This document shows, in pieces, positions 32,301 through 41,084 of a stretch of 64,000 nucleotides of DNA (the stretch's first letter is position 1; each line of letters begins with the position of its first letter). A program made the position numbers and the translations under genes. The notes below the pieces were generated by a model. That model saw only the letters and a program-made list of their open reading frames with translations. It did no database searches and was not told the DNA's origin. The stretch spans positions 232,749 through 296,748 of the forward strand of contig KN805395.1 of assembly GCA_000818945.1 (NCBI GenBank), written 5' to 3'. This DNA is from Schizochytrium sp. CCTCC M209059 (lineage: Eukaryota > Sar > Bigyra > Thraustochytrida > Thraustochytriidae).

Positions 32301-32773
32301 GACGACGATGGTGACCTCGACTTGGCTGACTTTGCGACAGAGTGTCCTCTGCCTCGCGAAGGAAGCGGCATGCTTGCGCTGGACATGACTTCATGAAACT
32401 GGCGCAACTCGTCGCTATGGGCGCTGTGTTCGAGAAAGGATGTTAAGATTTCATCGTCTTCATAGTCGCCATGGTTTCCAAAGGGGTTGAAGCGGGCGAG
32501 AGCTTGGCGAGATACCTTGAGGATGCGTCCGCTGCCTTGTTGGCTGGTGGTGCCCAGGTCGGAGAGGGCGCTATCAGAGCTCACGGATCCTGAGCTCGCA
32601 AGTCTGTGTGCGCGTGCGCGGGCTTTGTCGGTGAGCTCGTGTAGTTTCTTGCGTCCAAAGTCCCATTTGTTTCGATGTCGTCGCCGGGTTGGCGGTAAGC
32701 CCTGCTGTGACTGGTGTTGCTGCTGGTCCGGAGGAGCTCTGTGAGTTGGGGTCCCTTCGTCGCCGTCACCCAT
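29369..32773 (-). CDS. Cyclic-nucleotide-dependent-type protein kinase with three cNMP-binding-like domains
   Basis: A 1,134-residue Ser/Thr kinase of the PKG layout: regulatory cyclic-nucleotide-binding domains followed on the same chain by an AGC kinase domain. Domain A is about 185-300 (GDVLCETAM, RESAV), domain B about 310-435 (GELFAEAAI, RSADV, closest to the consensus) and domain C about 455-575 (GDCFGDASAL, with Arg-Asn-Phe in place of the Arg-x-Ala signature, probably non-binding). The kinase (about 635-950) has Lys666 (LAVKEV), Glu710, HRDIKPGN (787-794), DFG (807-809) and CGTPKYMAPE. The glycine loop is degenerate (LFTGPSSKLY instead of GxGxxG). The N-terminal 180 residues are basic and Ser-rich. 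It would act downstream of cAMP or cGMP; which one cannot be decided. ATG at 32773. A neighbouring adenylyl cyclase lies 20 kb away. Confidence 0.88.
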   Translation of the reverse strand: MGDGDEGTPTHRAPPDQQQHQSQQGLPPTRRRHRNKWDFGRKKLHELTDKARARAHRLASSGSVSSDSALSDLGTTSQQGSGRILKVSRQALARFNPFGNHGDYEDDEILTSFLEHSAHSDELRQFHEVMSSASMPLPSRGRGHSVAKSAKSRSPSSSSLSSASSQLPGSNSQKDLLTAALTGSSTFASIAEGFCHELFKSAVEITVSKGESVYMQGQTGALMFVVITGNLQLRRKVLNTPAARIVRKCGPGDVLCETAMLEPLLHRESAVVVSDEATLLALHRLEYQLAALRFAENNIHQEDDAADFLQNIYLFQNLSPEARMHIVSKVVWKTFAASEVILAEHTSEPGLLVIDNGEAALEIEYRKRDSVTMQLVCTREEVRCLHRGELFAEAAIISEDLRSADVGYRISARERGARVGILTHEVLAEALSLLHAGKKTKLKQDQSMLQALHIGHALSHHPLFSERTSVEIFAIADRMSVTRLSAGQVLPGTEGLWLILDGALTVFQRSEPLVSLTAGDCFGDASALVGDISVRNFGSRFFATSPARVARASGEVICALISREILTKLGIECSDRASTEQGDLPGAPDKNVQSASEGHEPQSSGADSGPKTHLTKRAISQATPSNLSLTRLDRGDLILLRRLFTGPSSKLYYARHQPSDRVLAVKEVLDLGAVNQGSFSSSTSSLFSDPEWLAQAADEPRELGHSAHVEIALMLRLASTNTVPRIFGIMAEPQRALVTMGMDPMIGGDLAALIASHPQGLSLENFKFYAACLVSTLKVLFENDILHRDIKPGNIMVDATGYLRLIDFGISKGNMCGETARTSTLCGTPKYMAPEIARLVLGRGVSYGLAVDWWALGVTLFELACGFNPFEYTTAPSTAQSQRAESDAPAAQEEAKNAATNVHIVLHRVVSFAEAFAKKPLPGLPPTGAKGSESLAQDELAGLPGGLANLSTLAPEWNNAIDLILRLLQPSLYTRLGVGVAGPRGAVEHPFFDKFPWRELIDRRLDPPLVPKEPAFFQQRKDESKTRPQRRQMLSREHRHQRQRQPLDAIDTEPHVLENAATSEVDLESPKSVSTVETLHGGDNDDEDDDDARNSIESRLIRQKLQEVASNKDLLAHTRHHKRQSLGLLSVSAF

Positions 32774-33439
32774 GGTGATGGCAAGGCCACGAGACCTGCT
32801 CAAGGCGCCTGGGACGTTTGGTGCTTCGTCTCGACAAACGCGATGAGTTGCCACCTCGGAGGGTCAAGAGTTCCCGAGTGCGGCACGCCAGACACGACGT
32901 GCGAGCCTTAAAAGTTGATGGTCATGGGAGTCTGTTTGTTGGGGGAAAAGGAAAAAAAGCCCTCACTCACTCAGGCTCTATCTAATTCATTCATCCCAGT
33001 TCCGAGTACGTTCTATTTTGGTTCCATAGAGTGATCCGTTCCGTGGTCGAGGTCTTTTTTTAATATATTTTGGAGGAGGATGGGGGCGTGTCAGTATGCG
33101 ATTTTGCACGTGCGACGCACGCTTATTAGGACAAGACAAGTCAAGACTAAAGACAATTTTTATTCACTCAATTTTCTTTGAGTGACGCAAATTGCGACGC
33201 AGGTTGAACGGACCCGTCTTTTTAGGTTCGGGAAAAGGTGTGAGAATACATACGTGTTGACGAGCCATAAGCAAATTCTCGTTGCATCTGCCCGCCGTCT
33301 GCGGCCTTGAAGGTGGTTGCTTTTTTGCCATCTACATCGCGCCAAGTGGCCTCGGCGCGCGAGAGTCTCTAGAAGAAGCAAGCGTGCGACAGGGTTGCGA
33401 AGCAGACAAGTCGTCGCGTTGTTGTGCTGCGGAAGCAAG
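32774..33439. promoter_or_regulatory. Divergent promoter region, PKG-like kinase and small ciliary-type gene
   Basis: A 666-bp spacer between divergent starts, with an AT-rich core around 33050-33180. No named box identified. Confidence 0.4.
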
Positions 33440-34048
33440 ATGTCGAGCTCAGGGTATGGCATTTGCGGCCACAAGAATTCTTTTGGCGCAAATGTGCTGT
33501 GCGGCAACTGGGTGGAGGACAAAATGGGCAGCGAGATGGAGGCCTTGACGTCTACTCCAAAGTTTGACGCAATCAGCGAGGCACAGCATCACTTTGCTCA
33601 TCCCGATTCGCAAACACGCTCGGGAAGCGCAGAGGATGAGGCCAAACTTCAGACGTCCAAGCCATCCATGCGCGGCTTGGAGAGCACGCTTTTGCTTGGT
33701 CACTGCGAGCACGGCAATGTTCATAACCCGAGCTCCGAGGGTCGCTTTCATACGACGCATAGGCTTTCTTTTGCGCCTACGCCATCGTCTTCGAGCCACC
33801 AAAAATCGGGACGCCGAGAGATTGGACTTGCGCGACAGAAGCAAATGAATGCTGAGCGTCGGCAGCGAGATCCCCATCATTCTACTTCCTACACTGTGGC
33901 CTGCCAGCAACCCTTTCGTCCTCAGGCAACTCTTGATGCGAAGCCTGTCATGCAGCGATTTTCTTCGGACCGTGCCTTTACAAAGGCTTTTGTGCAGGCG
34001 CAGACTTATAGCAATATTCGTTCCGATCGGCTTTCGATCGAATACTAG
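33440..34048 (+). CDS. Small protein, possibly a flagellar microtubule inner protein (CFAP68-like)
   Basis: A 202-residue protein beginning MSSSGYGICGHKNSFGANVL. The segment ANVLCGNWVEDKMG resembles the GNW-E motif that opens CFAP68-type and related ciliary microtubule inner proteins, and the later HSTSYTVACQQPF resembles their T-S-Y repeats. The rest is hydrophilic, without membrane segments or a signal peptide. The family assignment rests on two short motifs and is tentative. The start at 33440 is the first ATG of the frame. It is divergently arranged with the PKG-like kinase gene. If real, it would join the other flagellar proteins in this window. Confidence 0.5.
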   Translation: MSSSGYGICGHKNSFGANVLCGNWVEDKMGSEMEALTSTPKFDAISEAQHHFAHPDSQTRSGSAEDEAKLQTSKPSMRGLESTLLLGHCEHGNVHNPSSEGRFHTTHRLSFAPTPSSSSHQKSGRREIGLARQKQMNAERRQRDPHHSTSYTVACQQPFRPQATLDAKPVMQRFSSDRAFTKAFVQAQTYSNIRSDRLSIEY

Positions 34049-34962
34049 ACCCCCGAGGCCAGCCAAGGTGACGTACTCTTGATGCTCTGGCTTGCTGAAG
34101 ACCATGCACATCTTGACGGCAAGGTAGGCAGGCAGATATGTTTTGAGGAGAGATTGTCTCCAGGCAGGCAGCAAGCATGCACTCGAAAAGATGCCAAAGT
34201 TGTGACGATCTACCAGCCTCTTTGGGGTCCCTAACGATGTCACCAATGTGCATGCATGCAATCCGCATGATAATTGTATCGCGAACGCTTTGCGCCAGAC
34301 CGTCGCAGTCGTCATTGCTTACACACGCAGCGATCTGCCACCTTCCTCATTCCTTTTTCGGGAACAACCTCTCTAGCACGTGGCAGTGGTAGTAGTAGTA
34401 GCAGTACTATGCATAATAATTTTTACCTGAAACGATGATCGTTTTGCTCTTTTTCGCCCATTGCAGCAGTCGTCCATCTCCATCTCCTCCTCCTCGCCCA
34501 CGTATTATACGTCACACACCCACACACACGCACACACAAAACATAGAGTCTCTCCCTATCCCCTCCAACCCGGTTCCGCGTCGTAAAGGAAGGCTCCTGA
34601 TGCTTACCTCTCGGGGCCAGTCTGCGACTCTACGCGCACACGGGCCGCCCGCTCGGCGCTCAGTGGGGCCGAGGCATTCTCCACTTGCACCCATCGCTCG
34701 CAAGTGCATCTCCCGCGGATACCCGACTTGCGCGTCGGCCAGTACCTCTTCCTTCCCCGGCCCTCCTCCCTCTTTCCCGAGAATGCCGCGGCCCCTCTCG
34801 CCCGCCCGCGCGCAAGTGGGGCCAAAGCCCCATAGGCCACTTGCAGGTGCGCGCGCAAGTGAAGTAAAACCCGCCACAGTTCGCCCGGCCGCGCTAGGTC
34901 GATCAGTCACTCAATCCATAAATAAATCCCTAACCGCGTCGCCCGAGTCCACTCGGCCGACC
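34049..34962. other. Intergenic region before the assembly gap
   Basis: About 0.9 kb with TAG/GTA trinucleotides at about 34387-34405 and a CA-rich run at about 34515-34540. A frame is open into the gap but its content is compositionally simple. No gene supported. Confidence 0.5.
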
Positions 34963-35153
34963 NNNNNNNNNNNNNNNNNNNNNNNNNNNNNNNNNNNNNN
35001 NNNNNNNNNNNNNNNNNNNNNNNNNNNNNNNNNNNNNNNNNNNNNNNNNNNNNNNNNNNNNNNNNNNNNNNNNNNNNNNNNNNNNNNNNNNNNNNNNNNN
35101 NNNNNNNNNNNNNNNNNNNNNNNNNNNNNNNNNNNNNNNNNNNNNNNNNNNNN
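34963..35153. other. Assembly gap (191 N)
   Basis: Run of 191 undetermined bases. It lies about 350 bases upstream of the AGC kinase start, so it may hide part of that gene's promoter or leader. Confidence 0.99.
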
Positions 35154-35507
35154 GGAGGCGCGCGTCCCGGCGGCGTGCAGGAGGGCGGCGAGCAGGCCTC
35201 TCGCTGCAAAAAGGCGACTTCATTCATTCATCTCTCTCGCCTCTCTTAAGAAAGAAGAGCGCCGCGGCGTGCGTGCGTGCGTACTGCCCGCGGAGAGCGA
35301 CTGCGCGGAGCGGTCGGCTGCTGCGCCGCGGTGGAGCGGGAGCCAGCATCGAGGAGCGAGCGAGCGAGGCAGGCAGGCAGGCAGGCGAGCAGAAGTCTGG
35401 GACCTGCGTCCTTTCCCCGTCGCGCGAAAAGGAAGGAGGGAAGGGAAGGAAGGTAGACTGGAAATCGGCCAGGAAGACAGGAGAGCTAGAGCAAGAGCAA
35501 GAGCAAG
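35154..35507. other. GC-rich leader of the AGC kinase gene
   Basis: GC-rich and simple in sequence, with GCAGGCAGGCAGG repeats at about 35368-35386. It is the probable 5' untranslated region and proximal promoter. The last bases before the ATG are GAGCAAG repeats. Confidence 0.45.
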
Positions 35508-36854
35508 ATGGGCAACGAGTCGTCCTCGCGGAAGCGCTTCTCGAAGCTCTCGTCAAAGTCGCAGGCGAGCCAGTCCGTGACCGGCGCCAAGCCGGCCAAG
35601 GGCGCCACCTCGCGGTCCGCGGCGGCGACCAAAGATGTCAGCAAGAAGCAGGCGAGCACGACCTCGGCCGCCAGCGCCTCAGCCAGCACCGCAGAGTTAA
35701 ATTTGCAGCCAGACAACGGCAGGCTAGACGACTTCTCAGAGTCGGATCCGTCGCCCATGATGTCACAAGTCGCAGAGAACAGCGCCAAGAAAAAGGTGTC
35801 TCTCGAGGACTTTGTGCTCATGACCGTGGTGGGCAAGGGCTCCTTTGGCAAAGTGATCCAGGTCAAGAAAAAGGACACCGGCAAGGTGTACGCCATGAAG
35901 GTGCTCAAGAAGGAGCAGGTTCTCAAACGCAAGCAGTTCGAGCACACAATGGCCGAGCGGCGTATCCTCGAAGAGATCGATCACCCGTTCATTGTGAGTC
36001 TGCGCTTCGCCTTTCAGACGACGCAGAAGTTGTACATGATCTTTGACTACTTCAACGGCGGGGAACTCTTTCACTACCTCAGTAAGGGCGGCCGCTTCAG
36101 CGAGGAACGCGCACGTTTTTACGCGGCCGAGATTGCGCTTGGTCTCGAGCACGTGCACTCGATGAACATCATCTACCGCGACCTCAAGCCGGAGAATCTC
36201 CTTCTCGACGCCGACGGCCACATTCGCATCACTGACTTTGGTCTCTCAAAGGAGAACGTCACGGACGACAACGTGCGCTCCTTTTGCGGCACGCCCGAGT
36301 ACCTTGCTCCAGAGATCTTGCGCCGCAACTCGTACGGCCGTTCTGTCGATTGGTGGAGTCTTGGCACCCTGCTGTACGAGATGATCAGCGGCCTTCCTCC
36401 CTTTTACGATCGGAACCGGGATCGCATGTACAAGAAGATCCTCGGCGCGGATCTGCGCTTTCCCGCGCACATGAACCCGGAGGCGCGATCTATCTGCCGC
36501 GGAATGCTGCAGCGTGACCCTTTGCAGCGTCTCGGCTACCGTGGTGCGCAGGAGATCAAGTCGCATCCCTTTTTCGCCTCTATCGACTTTGACGCTCTTC
36601 TCAAAAAGAAGATTGAGCCTCCTTTTAAACCGGTTGTGGCTGGAACCGAGGACACTCGCAATGTTGACAAGACCTTTACGACCATTCCCGCCGCTGTGAC
36701 TCCCACGCCGGCTGATGGTGCGCTGTCCAAGGTCAACGAGGACTTTAAGGACTTTACCTACACGGCGACCAATGTTTTTGATGGCGAGAGCTACCGTGTG
36801 TCCTGCATCGACGACGAGTTCGATGAGTTCACGGCCAAGCGGACGACTGCCTAG
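35508..36854 (+). CDS. AGC-family protein kinase (Akt/S6K/SGK type) with possible N-myristoylation
   Basis: A 448-residue Ser/Thr kinase. The kinase domain is about 102-356: GKGSFGKV (109-116), Lys131 (AMK), YRDLKPEN (223-230), DFG (243-245) and GTPEYLAPE (261-269). The C-terminal tail carries a turn motif with Thr-Pro (VTPTP, about 397-401) and a hydrophobic motif FKDFTY (413-418) with a phosphorylatable Thr417. These are the regulatory sites used by TOR complexes and PDK1 in Akt and S6K. The activation-loop site is Ser258 rather than the usual Thr. There is no PH domain. Instead the N-terminus is MGNESSSRKRFSK, a Gly2 plus basic cluster typical of a myristoylated, membrane-bound protein. 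Raptor in the same window makes a TOR link plausible, but co-location proves nothing. Confidence 0.9.
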   Translation: MGNESSSRKRFSKLSSKSQASQSVTGAKPAKGATSRSAAATKDVSKKQASTTSAASASASTAELNLQPDNGRLDDFSESDPSPMMSQVAENSAKKKVSLEDFVLMTVVGKGSFGKVIQVKKKDTGKVYAMKVLKKEQVLKRKQFEHTMAERRILEEIDHPFIVSLRFAFQTTQKLYMIFDYFNGGELFHYLSKGGRFSEERARFYAAEIALGLEHVHSMNIIYRDLKPENLLLDADGHIRITDFGLSKENVTDDNVRSFCGTPEYLAPEILRRNSYGRSVDWWSLGTLLYEMISGLPPFYDRNRDRMYKKILGADLRFPAHMNPEARSICRGMLQRDPLQRLGYRGAQEIKSHPFFASIDFDALLKKKIEPPFKPVVAGTEDTRNVDKTFTTIPAAVTPTPADGALSKVNEDFKDFTYTATNVFDGESYRVSCIDDEFDEFTAKRTTA

Positions 36855-37092
36855 ACCTGCTTAGTAGTAAGTAGCCAAGACGATCCTCCTCTCCCCACCC
36901 TACCCCCCCCCCACCCCCGCCCCTTTTCCTTTTCTATCCCAATTCCTACCCGTGCTTTCTTTGTGTGTGTGTTTGTCCCTCTTCAAAAGACCATCATTTT
37001 CCTTTTCTTCGTTTCTACGTCAGGCGATCAGCCAGCCAGCGAGGTGGCTCAGCATCTTTGTGTCAGATGAACTTGGTGGGTCGGATCTGGTT
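36855..37092. other. Convergent 3' region with C-rich and T-rich runs
   Basis: Facing 3' ends of the AGC kinase and nuclease genes. A C-rich run lies at about 36900-36925. Nothing else seen. Confidence 0.4.
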
Positions 37093-39012
37093 TCACGTCC
37101 TTCCCACGGCCTTGGTCCTTTTCCTTTTTTTCTTGAAGCGTTTCCTCCTCATAACACAATCATCGTCTCCAGCCTCGTTTTCCGAGGAAGACTCTTCGTC
37201 GCCGGCGTCGATGGAGACTTCCCGCTCCTTGTCAAGTTGCTCGCAGCGCGCCTTGCACTCCTCAGTCGTTTTGCCAATCAAGGCAAGCAGCAAACGTTCT
37301 GCGCATTTCTCACGTGGCCCCCATGTCTCTTCACTCTTTGAGTTTCGGAGCTTGACGACGCTCCGCGCAATTACATCCATTTGCCCGGTCCATGATGTTG
37401 CTCGCCTTGCGCTCTGCTCGCCTTGCAATGCATTTTCGCGGCTCACGTCACGCAAATTCTCGTCTTCTTGCGCAGGTTGTGCCGCTTCCAAAGGCGTTCG
37501 TCCCTTTTCGGGACCTGTGAAATGTACACTTTCCGAAGGCTCTTCGATAGAGGCCTGCGCACGTTTCTGTGAATAAATTTCCTTTTTACATGAAGGATTG
37601 TTAACCCTTTGTTTTTCTGCATCATCCACATTGCCCTTACTAGATTTTGCACCTGTTGGCGAGAACACGCTCGTCTTGTGGGCCATGGGCTCTTGCTCGG
37701 GCGGGGCCACTTTCTGCAGTTTGCGGATAGCGACTGTTGTATCAAAGTTTTTACGGGACACTCGAGCCTTGGTAATGAGCCGCACAAGATCCTCCCTCTG
37801 CTGATCTTGCGTGTGTCGTTGATGCTGACGCTGACGCTTCGCTCCAGCTTTTTGCTCGCCAGCTTGGCGCACAACAATTGACTTGTACTCGTCCCATTGT
37901 CTTCGGAGGCGCGCCACATGATCGTCTGAAGGCTGGCCTCGCCAGCGCGTAATGTACTGCAAGAGGTCTCCCTTTCGCTCTCGGCTTACAATGCCTGTCA
38001 CAATGTGAGGGCGCAAGACACGAACAAAATTGGCGAGCTCATACCGCGACGCATGCAGCGTGTAGGGTACAATAAAGAAGCGACGCTTGTACAAATCATC
38101 GAGAGACTTTTTTGCCGCGGCTAGACGTCGCAAGCGTACGCGATCATCGACGCGGAGCGTCTCTGGGGCAAAAGGGCCTTGAAAGCGCACTTGACGCCGC
38201 TCGTTAGGCCCGCTCGCTTGTAAAAGAATGCATACCACAAACTCGCTTGGATTGGCGTTAAGCTCCACCACGCGGCGCTCGTTGATTGCTTGTCTTGACA
38301 CGACCGTGATCCGGGCTTGCGCGTGGTCGGTTTCATCATATACAAAGCACGAAATGTCGAGTTCGGATACGTCACGAATGACTTCAAATCGATCGCGTGA
38401 AACGATTACCTTGGTGTCGAGCGCCTTGGCCAGTGACTCGAGAACCTCTTCTTTGCCTAGCGACTCGATTCCAATCTCGAAGCGAGTATGTGGCGGGTAG
38501 AATCGAACCAGATCGCAGAGCAATTCACGCCAGTGAGCACGGTCCACCTGCGGCATGCTCGAAGCGTGCAAGGTGTTGTCGAGAAAAAGATAGTCGACAG
38601 GCCGATCTTCGCGCCAGATATCGTGATCCAGAAGAGGTCGTTCAGCCCGAAAATCCCCAGTATAGACGGCGCGGCCAAAGAAGCCGTCGAGCACAAAGAC
38701 GGCGCTCCCGAGACAATGGTACGCATCAAGCATTCGAACTTGTACAGACACGAGGCCCTCCGCGTCGAGAATGACGTCAAAGGCCTCTTCCATGTCACGT
38801 CCCATTAGAAACGGGCAAAGTTCTGGCCACATTTTCGAGACGATCGCTTTGGTCTCGTGCGAGCAGTAAATTTCGCCCCAGTTCCAGCTCGCATTGAGAC
38901 CTCGCATGTGATCCATGTGCGCATGAGATAAAAAGTACTTGTACCCTTCTTCACGGAGACCGAAATAGTCAAAGATGATGTTGGTTCCTTCGATTCGAGG
39001 GCGTCCGTCCAT
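37093..39012 (-). CDS. SNM1/Pso2-family DNA nuclease, Apollo-like (metallo-beta-lactamase/beta-CASP)
   Basis: Predicted 5' exonuclease of DNA crosslink repair and telomere-end processing. The 639-residue product has motif 2 HAHMDH (His30, His32, Asp34, His35), DAYHCLGSA (95-103, the motif 3 His region) and TGDFRAE (Asp120, motif 4), then LDNTL. The beta-CASP part includes IGIESLGKEEVLESLAKAL and, after a long spacer, YTLHASRYELANFVRVLRP and IVSRE. The phrases GFFGRAVYTGDFR and SLGKEE are closest to Apollo (SNM1B) as I remember the family, with Artemis and SNM1A as alternatives. The C-terminal 200 residues are hydrophilic and end in a strong basic nuclear-localisation-like cluster (RKRFKKKRKR). 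ATG at 39012. The gene shares a divergent upstream region with NUF2. Confidence 0.87.
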   Translation of the reverse strand: MDGRPRIEGTNIIFDYFGLREEGYKYFLSHAHMDHMRGLNASWNWGEIYCSHETKAIVSKMWPELCPFLMGRDMEEAFDVILDAEGLVSVQVRMLDAYHCLGSAVFVLDGFFGRAVYTGDFRAERPLLDHDIWREDRPVDYLFLDNTLHASSMPQVDRAHWRELLCDLVRFYPPHTRFEIGIESLGKEEVLESLAKALDTKVIVSRDRFEVIRDVSELDISCFVYDETDHAQARITVVSRQAINERRVVELNANPSEFVVCILLQASGPNERRQVRFQGPFAPETLRVDDRVRLRRLAAAKKSLDDLYKRRFFIVPYTLHASRYELANFVRVLRPHIVTGIVSRERKGDLLQYITRWRGQPSDDHVARLRRQWDEYKSIVVRQAGEQKAGAKRQRQHQRHTQDQQREDLVRLITKARVSRKNFDTTVAIRKLQKVAPPEQEPMAHKTSVFSPTGAKSSKGNVDDAEKQRVNNPSCKKEIYSQKRAQASIEEPSESVHFTGPEKGRTPLEAAQPAQEDENLRDVSRENALQGEQSARRATSWTGQMDVIARSVVKLRNSKSEETWGPREKCAERLLLALIGKTTEECKARCEQLDKEREVSIDAGDEESSSENEAGDDDCVMRRKRFKKKRKRTKAVGRT

Positions 39013-39704
39013 GTTTAATTCCGTGCTTTTCTTTCTTCTTTTTTTCTTGCTTGTGCAAGAACGTCTTTGCCGCCGCCGCCGTCAGCGTGAGAGACTGGAG
39101 TCTGTCTTCACGGTATCACTTTGGCGGCTTGGTAGCAAGAATAGCAAACGGCGAAGTAGACCTCCCGATGAGGGCTGCTGCACCTGCTCCCCGCCGCGCC
39201 CCTCTCCCCCTCCCTCGTTCCCTCTCTCTTGCTCGCCCGTACGTTCGCTCACTCACTCCGCATCGTCGTCGTGGTTGTAGCGCTCTCGGTATGCTGATGA
39301 TGAAGGTCTCTCTTAACCATGCGTCGTCCCACAACTTATAGATTATAAACTAGTGTCCTAACTAGTGACAGAACTGTATAGGAAACTATGCCCTGTACTC
39401 GGGCGTATAACCGCTGCGTTGCTCGCAACAACCAAACGGAGAAACAAACAAACAATCAAACAAACCATCACAACGAAACGCGACCAGAGGAGTGGAAAGG
39501 AGACCAGGCGTGAAAAGACGAGACACGACAGAACTGTATTCGTAGAGTCCGTCTCGCGCGTCTTGCGTGTCTGCCAAGGAGCGCAAGGGTCTCGCGTTGG
39601 CGCCACCGTCTCGGACCCACGAGCGGCCTCGAAGCTTGGGCGGACGGAGAGAGGCGGCGCGACTCGACCCGTCCCATCCTGTTCCGACCCAAGAGCTCCT
39701 GACG
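39013..39704. promoter_or_regulatory. Divergent promoter region, nuclease and NUF2
   Basis: A 692-bp spacer between divergent starts. It has AT-rich DNA at about 39330-39480 and ACAAAC-type repeats at about 39440-39470. No defined element named. Confidence 0.4.
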
Positions 39705-41084
39705 ATGGCCTCGTTCAGGCAGCATGAGCAACAGTCGTTCTCGTTTCCCCTGCTGGTGGACGAGGAGATCCTCATGTGCATGGAGGAGCTGCAAGTGAGC
39801 CTGTCGGCCAAGGATCTCGAGAAACCAAACGCGGGAACTGTTCGCGCCGTATACGAGTCGCTTTGCGAGGTTTGTATTGGGGTAACGCGTGAAGAGCTCA
39901 ACAGTCCAAATGACGATGCGATGGGGCGCATCGAGTTCCCTGAGCTGCACGAGGAATCGATTCCCCAGCTCACGTACCTTCGCTACGTGCAAAAGCTCTT
40001 GGGCGCCGCCGGCGTGCGAGACGTAACGTTGCTTGACTTGACCAAGCCGGACCCACGGAGGTTCCGCAGAAATTTGAGCGCCGTCATTAATTTCGCCAAG
40101 TTCCGCGAGGAGCGCTTGATGGAATGCGAGGAGCTCACGGGCAAAACGGATGCTCTTCTGGAACGCAAGGCAGAAGTGGCGCGCGAGTGCGACGAGGTCG
40201 AGAGCAAAATTGCCAAGATTCGCGAAAAGCGCGAGGCCGAGCAGCCCCGTGTCGATGAGCTGAAAAATAACTGCCGCGAGCTCGAAGCCGAGCTCAAGCA
40301 GAGCCACAAACAGCACGCCAGCTTGCAGCACGAGACAAAGCAGCTCAAGGCCAAGAGCAACGAGCTCAAGGACCATGTTGCAACCTTGCGCTTCCAAAAG
40401 CTCAATGTCACGCAGGAAACAGAGCGTATGGAGGGTAATATCGTGCGCTCGCCAGAGCGTCTCAAGACGGAGCTCTCTGATTTGCGCGAGCGGCTGGCCG
40501 CCGAACGGGAAGAAAACGCTCGTCTCGGCGACGGTCTCGAGGAGCTGCGGGCCAAGGATAAGGCGCTCGCCCGCGTCGAGGAGGAAATGACGCGATTGCA
40601 TGATGTACTCAAGGATTTGGAGGGCAGCATGAAGGGCTGCAAGCAAGCACTCAAGGAGACCAAGAATATGAACACATCGATCCGGGACCACGACCAGGTC
40701 CTTCGACAGCTTCAGAGTCAGCGAGAGGAGACCGAGAAGCAAATTGAAATCACCAAGGACCGCGTCTCGCGCTTGGCTAACACCAAGTCACTCAAGGTCG
40801 CGGCTGCCTCGCACGCGCTCAGCGAGAGCAAAAAGGAGCGCGAGCAGGTTGGCGCGTCCAATAAGGAACTGCAGAGCAAGACATCCAAGGCGAAAAAGGA
40901 AATTGCCGATGTTGAAAACGAACTTGCAACGCAGCACGCCGCCTACGAGGCTGAGGTCGAGAAACGCCGGCATGCTTTTAAGCAGCTCGAGAACCTCGTA
41001 GATCAGTCTTGGGGGCCTCTCACCAAAGCCATGGCAGCAAACAAGCTCACGGCGGACGATCGTGCACCTCCGACCTCGTTGTAA
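39705..41084 (+). CDS. NUF2: Kinetochore protein NUF2
   Basis: Subunit of the NDC80 complex, which couples kinetochores to spindle microtubules. The 459-residue length matches human NUF2 (464). The N-terminal calponin-homology-like domain (about 1-150) carries FSFPLLVDEEILMCMEEL and KDLEKPNAGTVRAVYESL, typical of the family. The remainder (about 150-459) is nearly continuous coiled coil with heptad Leu and charged residues, for pairing with NDC80 and reaching SPC24/SPC25. The ATG at 39705 gives MASFRQHEQQSF directly before the conserved domain. The frame stays open upstream but has no ATG there. Expression should peak in mitosis; no element showing this is visible. Confidence 0.93.
   Translation: MASFRQHEQQSFSFPLLVDEEILMCMEELQVSLSAKDLEKPNAGTVRAVYESLCEVCIGVTREELNSPNDDAMGRIEFPELHEESIPQLTYLRYVQKLLGAAGVRDVTLLDLTKPDPRRFRRNLSAVINFAKFREERLMECEELTGKTDALLERKAEVARECDEVESKIAKIREKREAEQPRVDELKNNCRELEAELKQSHKQHASLQHETKQLKAKSNELKDHVATLRFQKLNVTQETERMEGNIVRSPERLKTELSDLRERLAAEREENARLGDGLEELRAKDKALARVEEEMTRLHDVLKDLEGSMKGCKQALKETKNMNTSIRDHDQVLRQLQSQREETEKQIEITKDRVSRLANTKSLKVAAASHALSESKKEREQVGASNKELQSKTSKAKKEIADVENELATQHAAYEAEVEKRRHAFKQLENLVDQSWGPLTKAMAANKLTADDRAPPTSL

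Noticed and set aside
34435..35580. Open frame running through the N gap
   Set aside because: The gap was read as open by default. The frame on both sides is low-complexity and overlaps the AGC kinase start in another phase.
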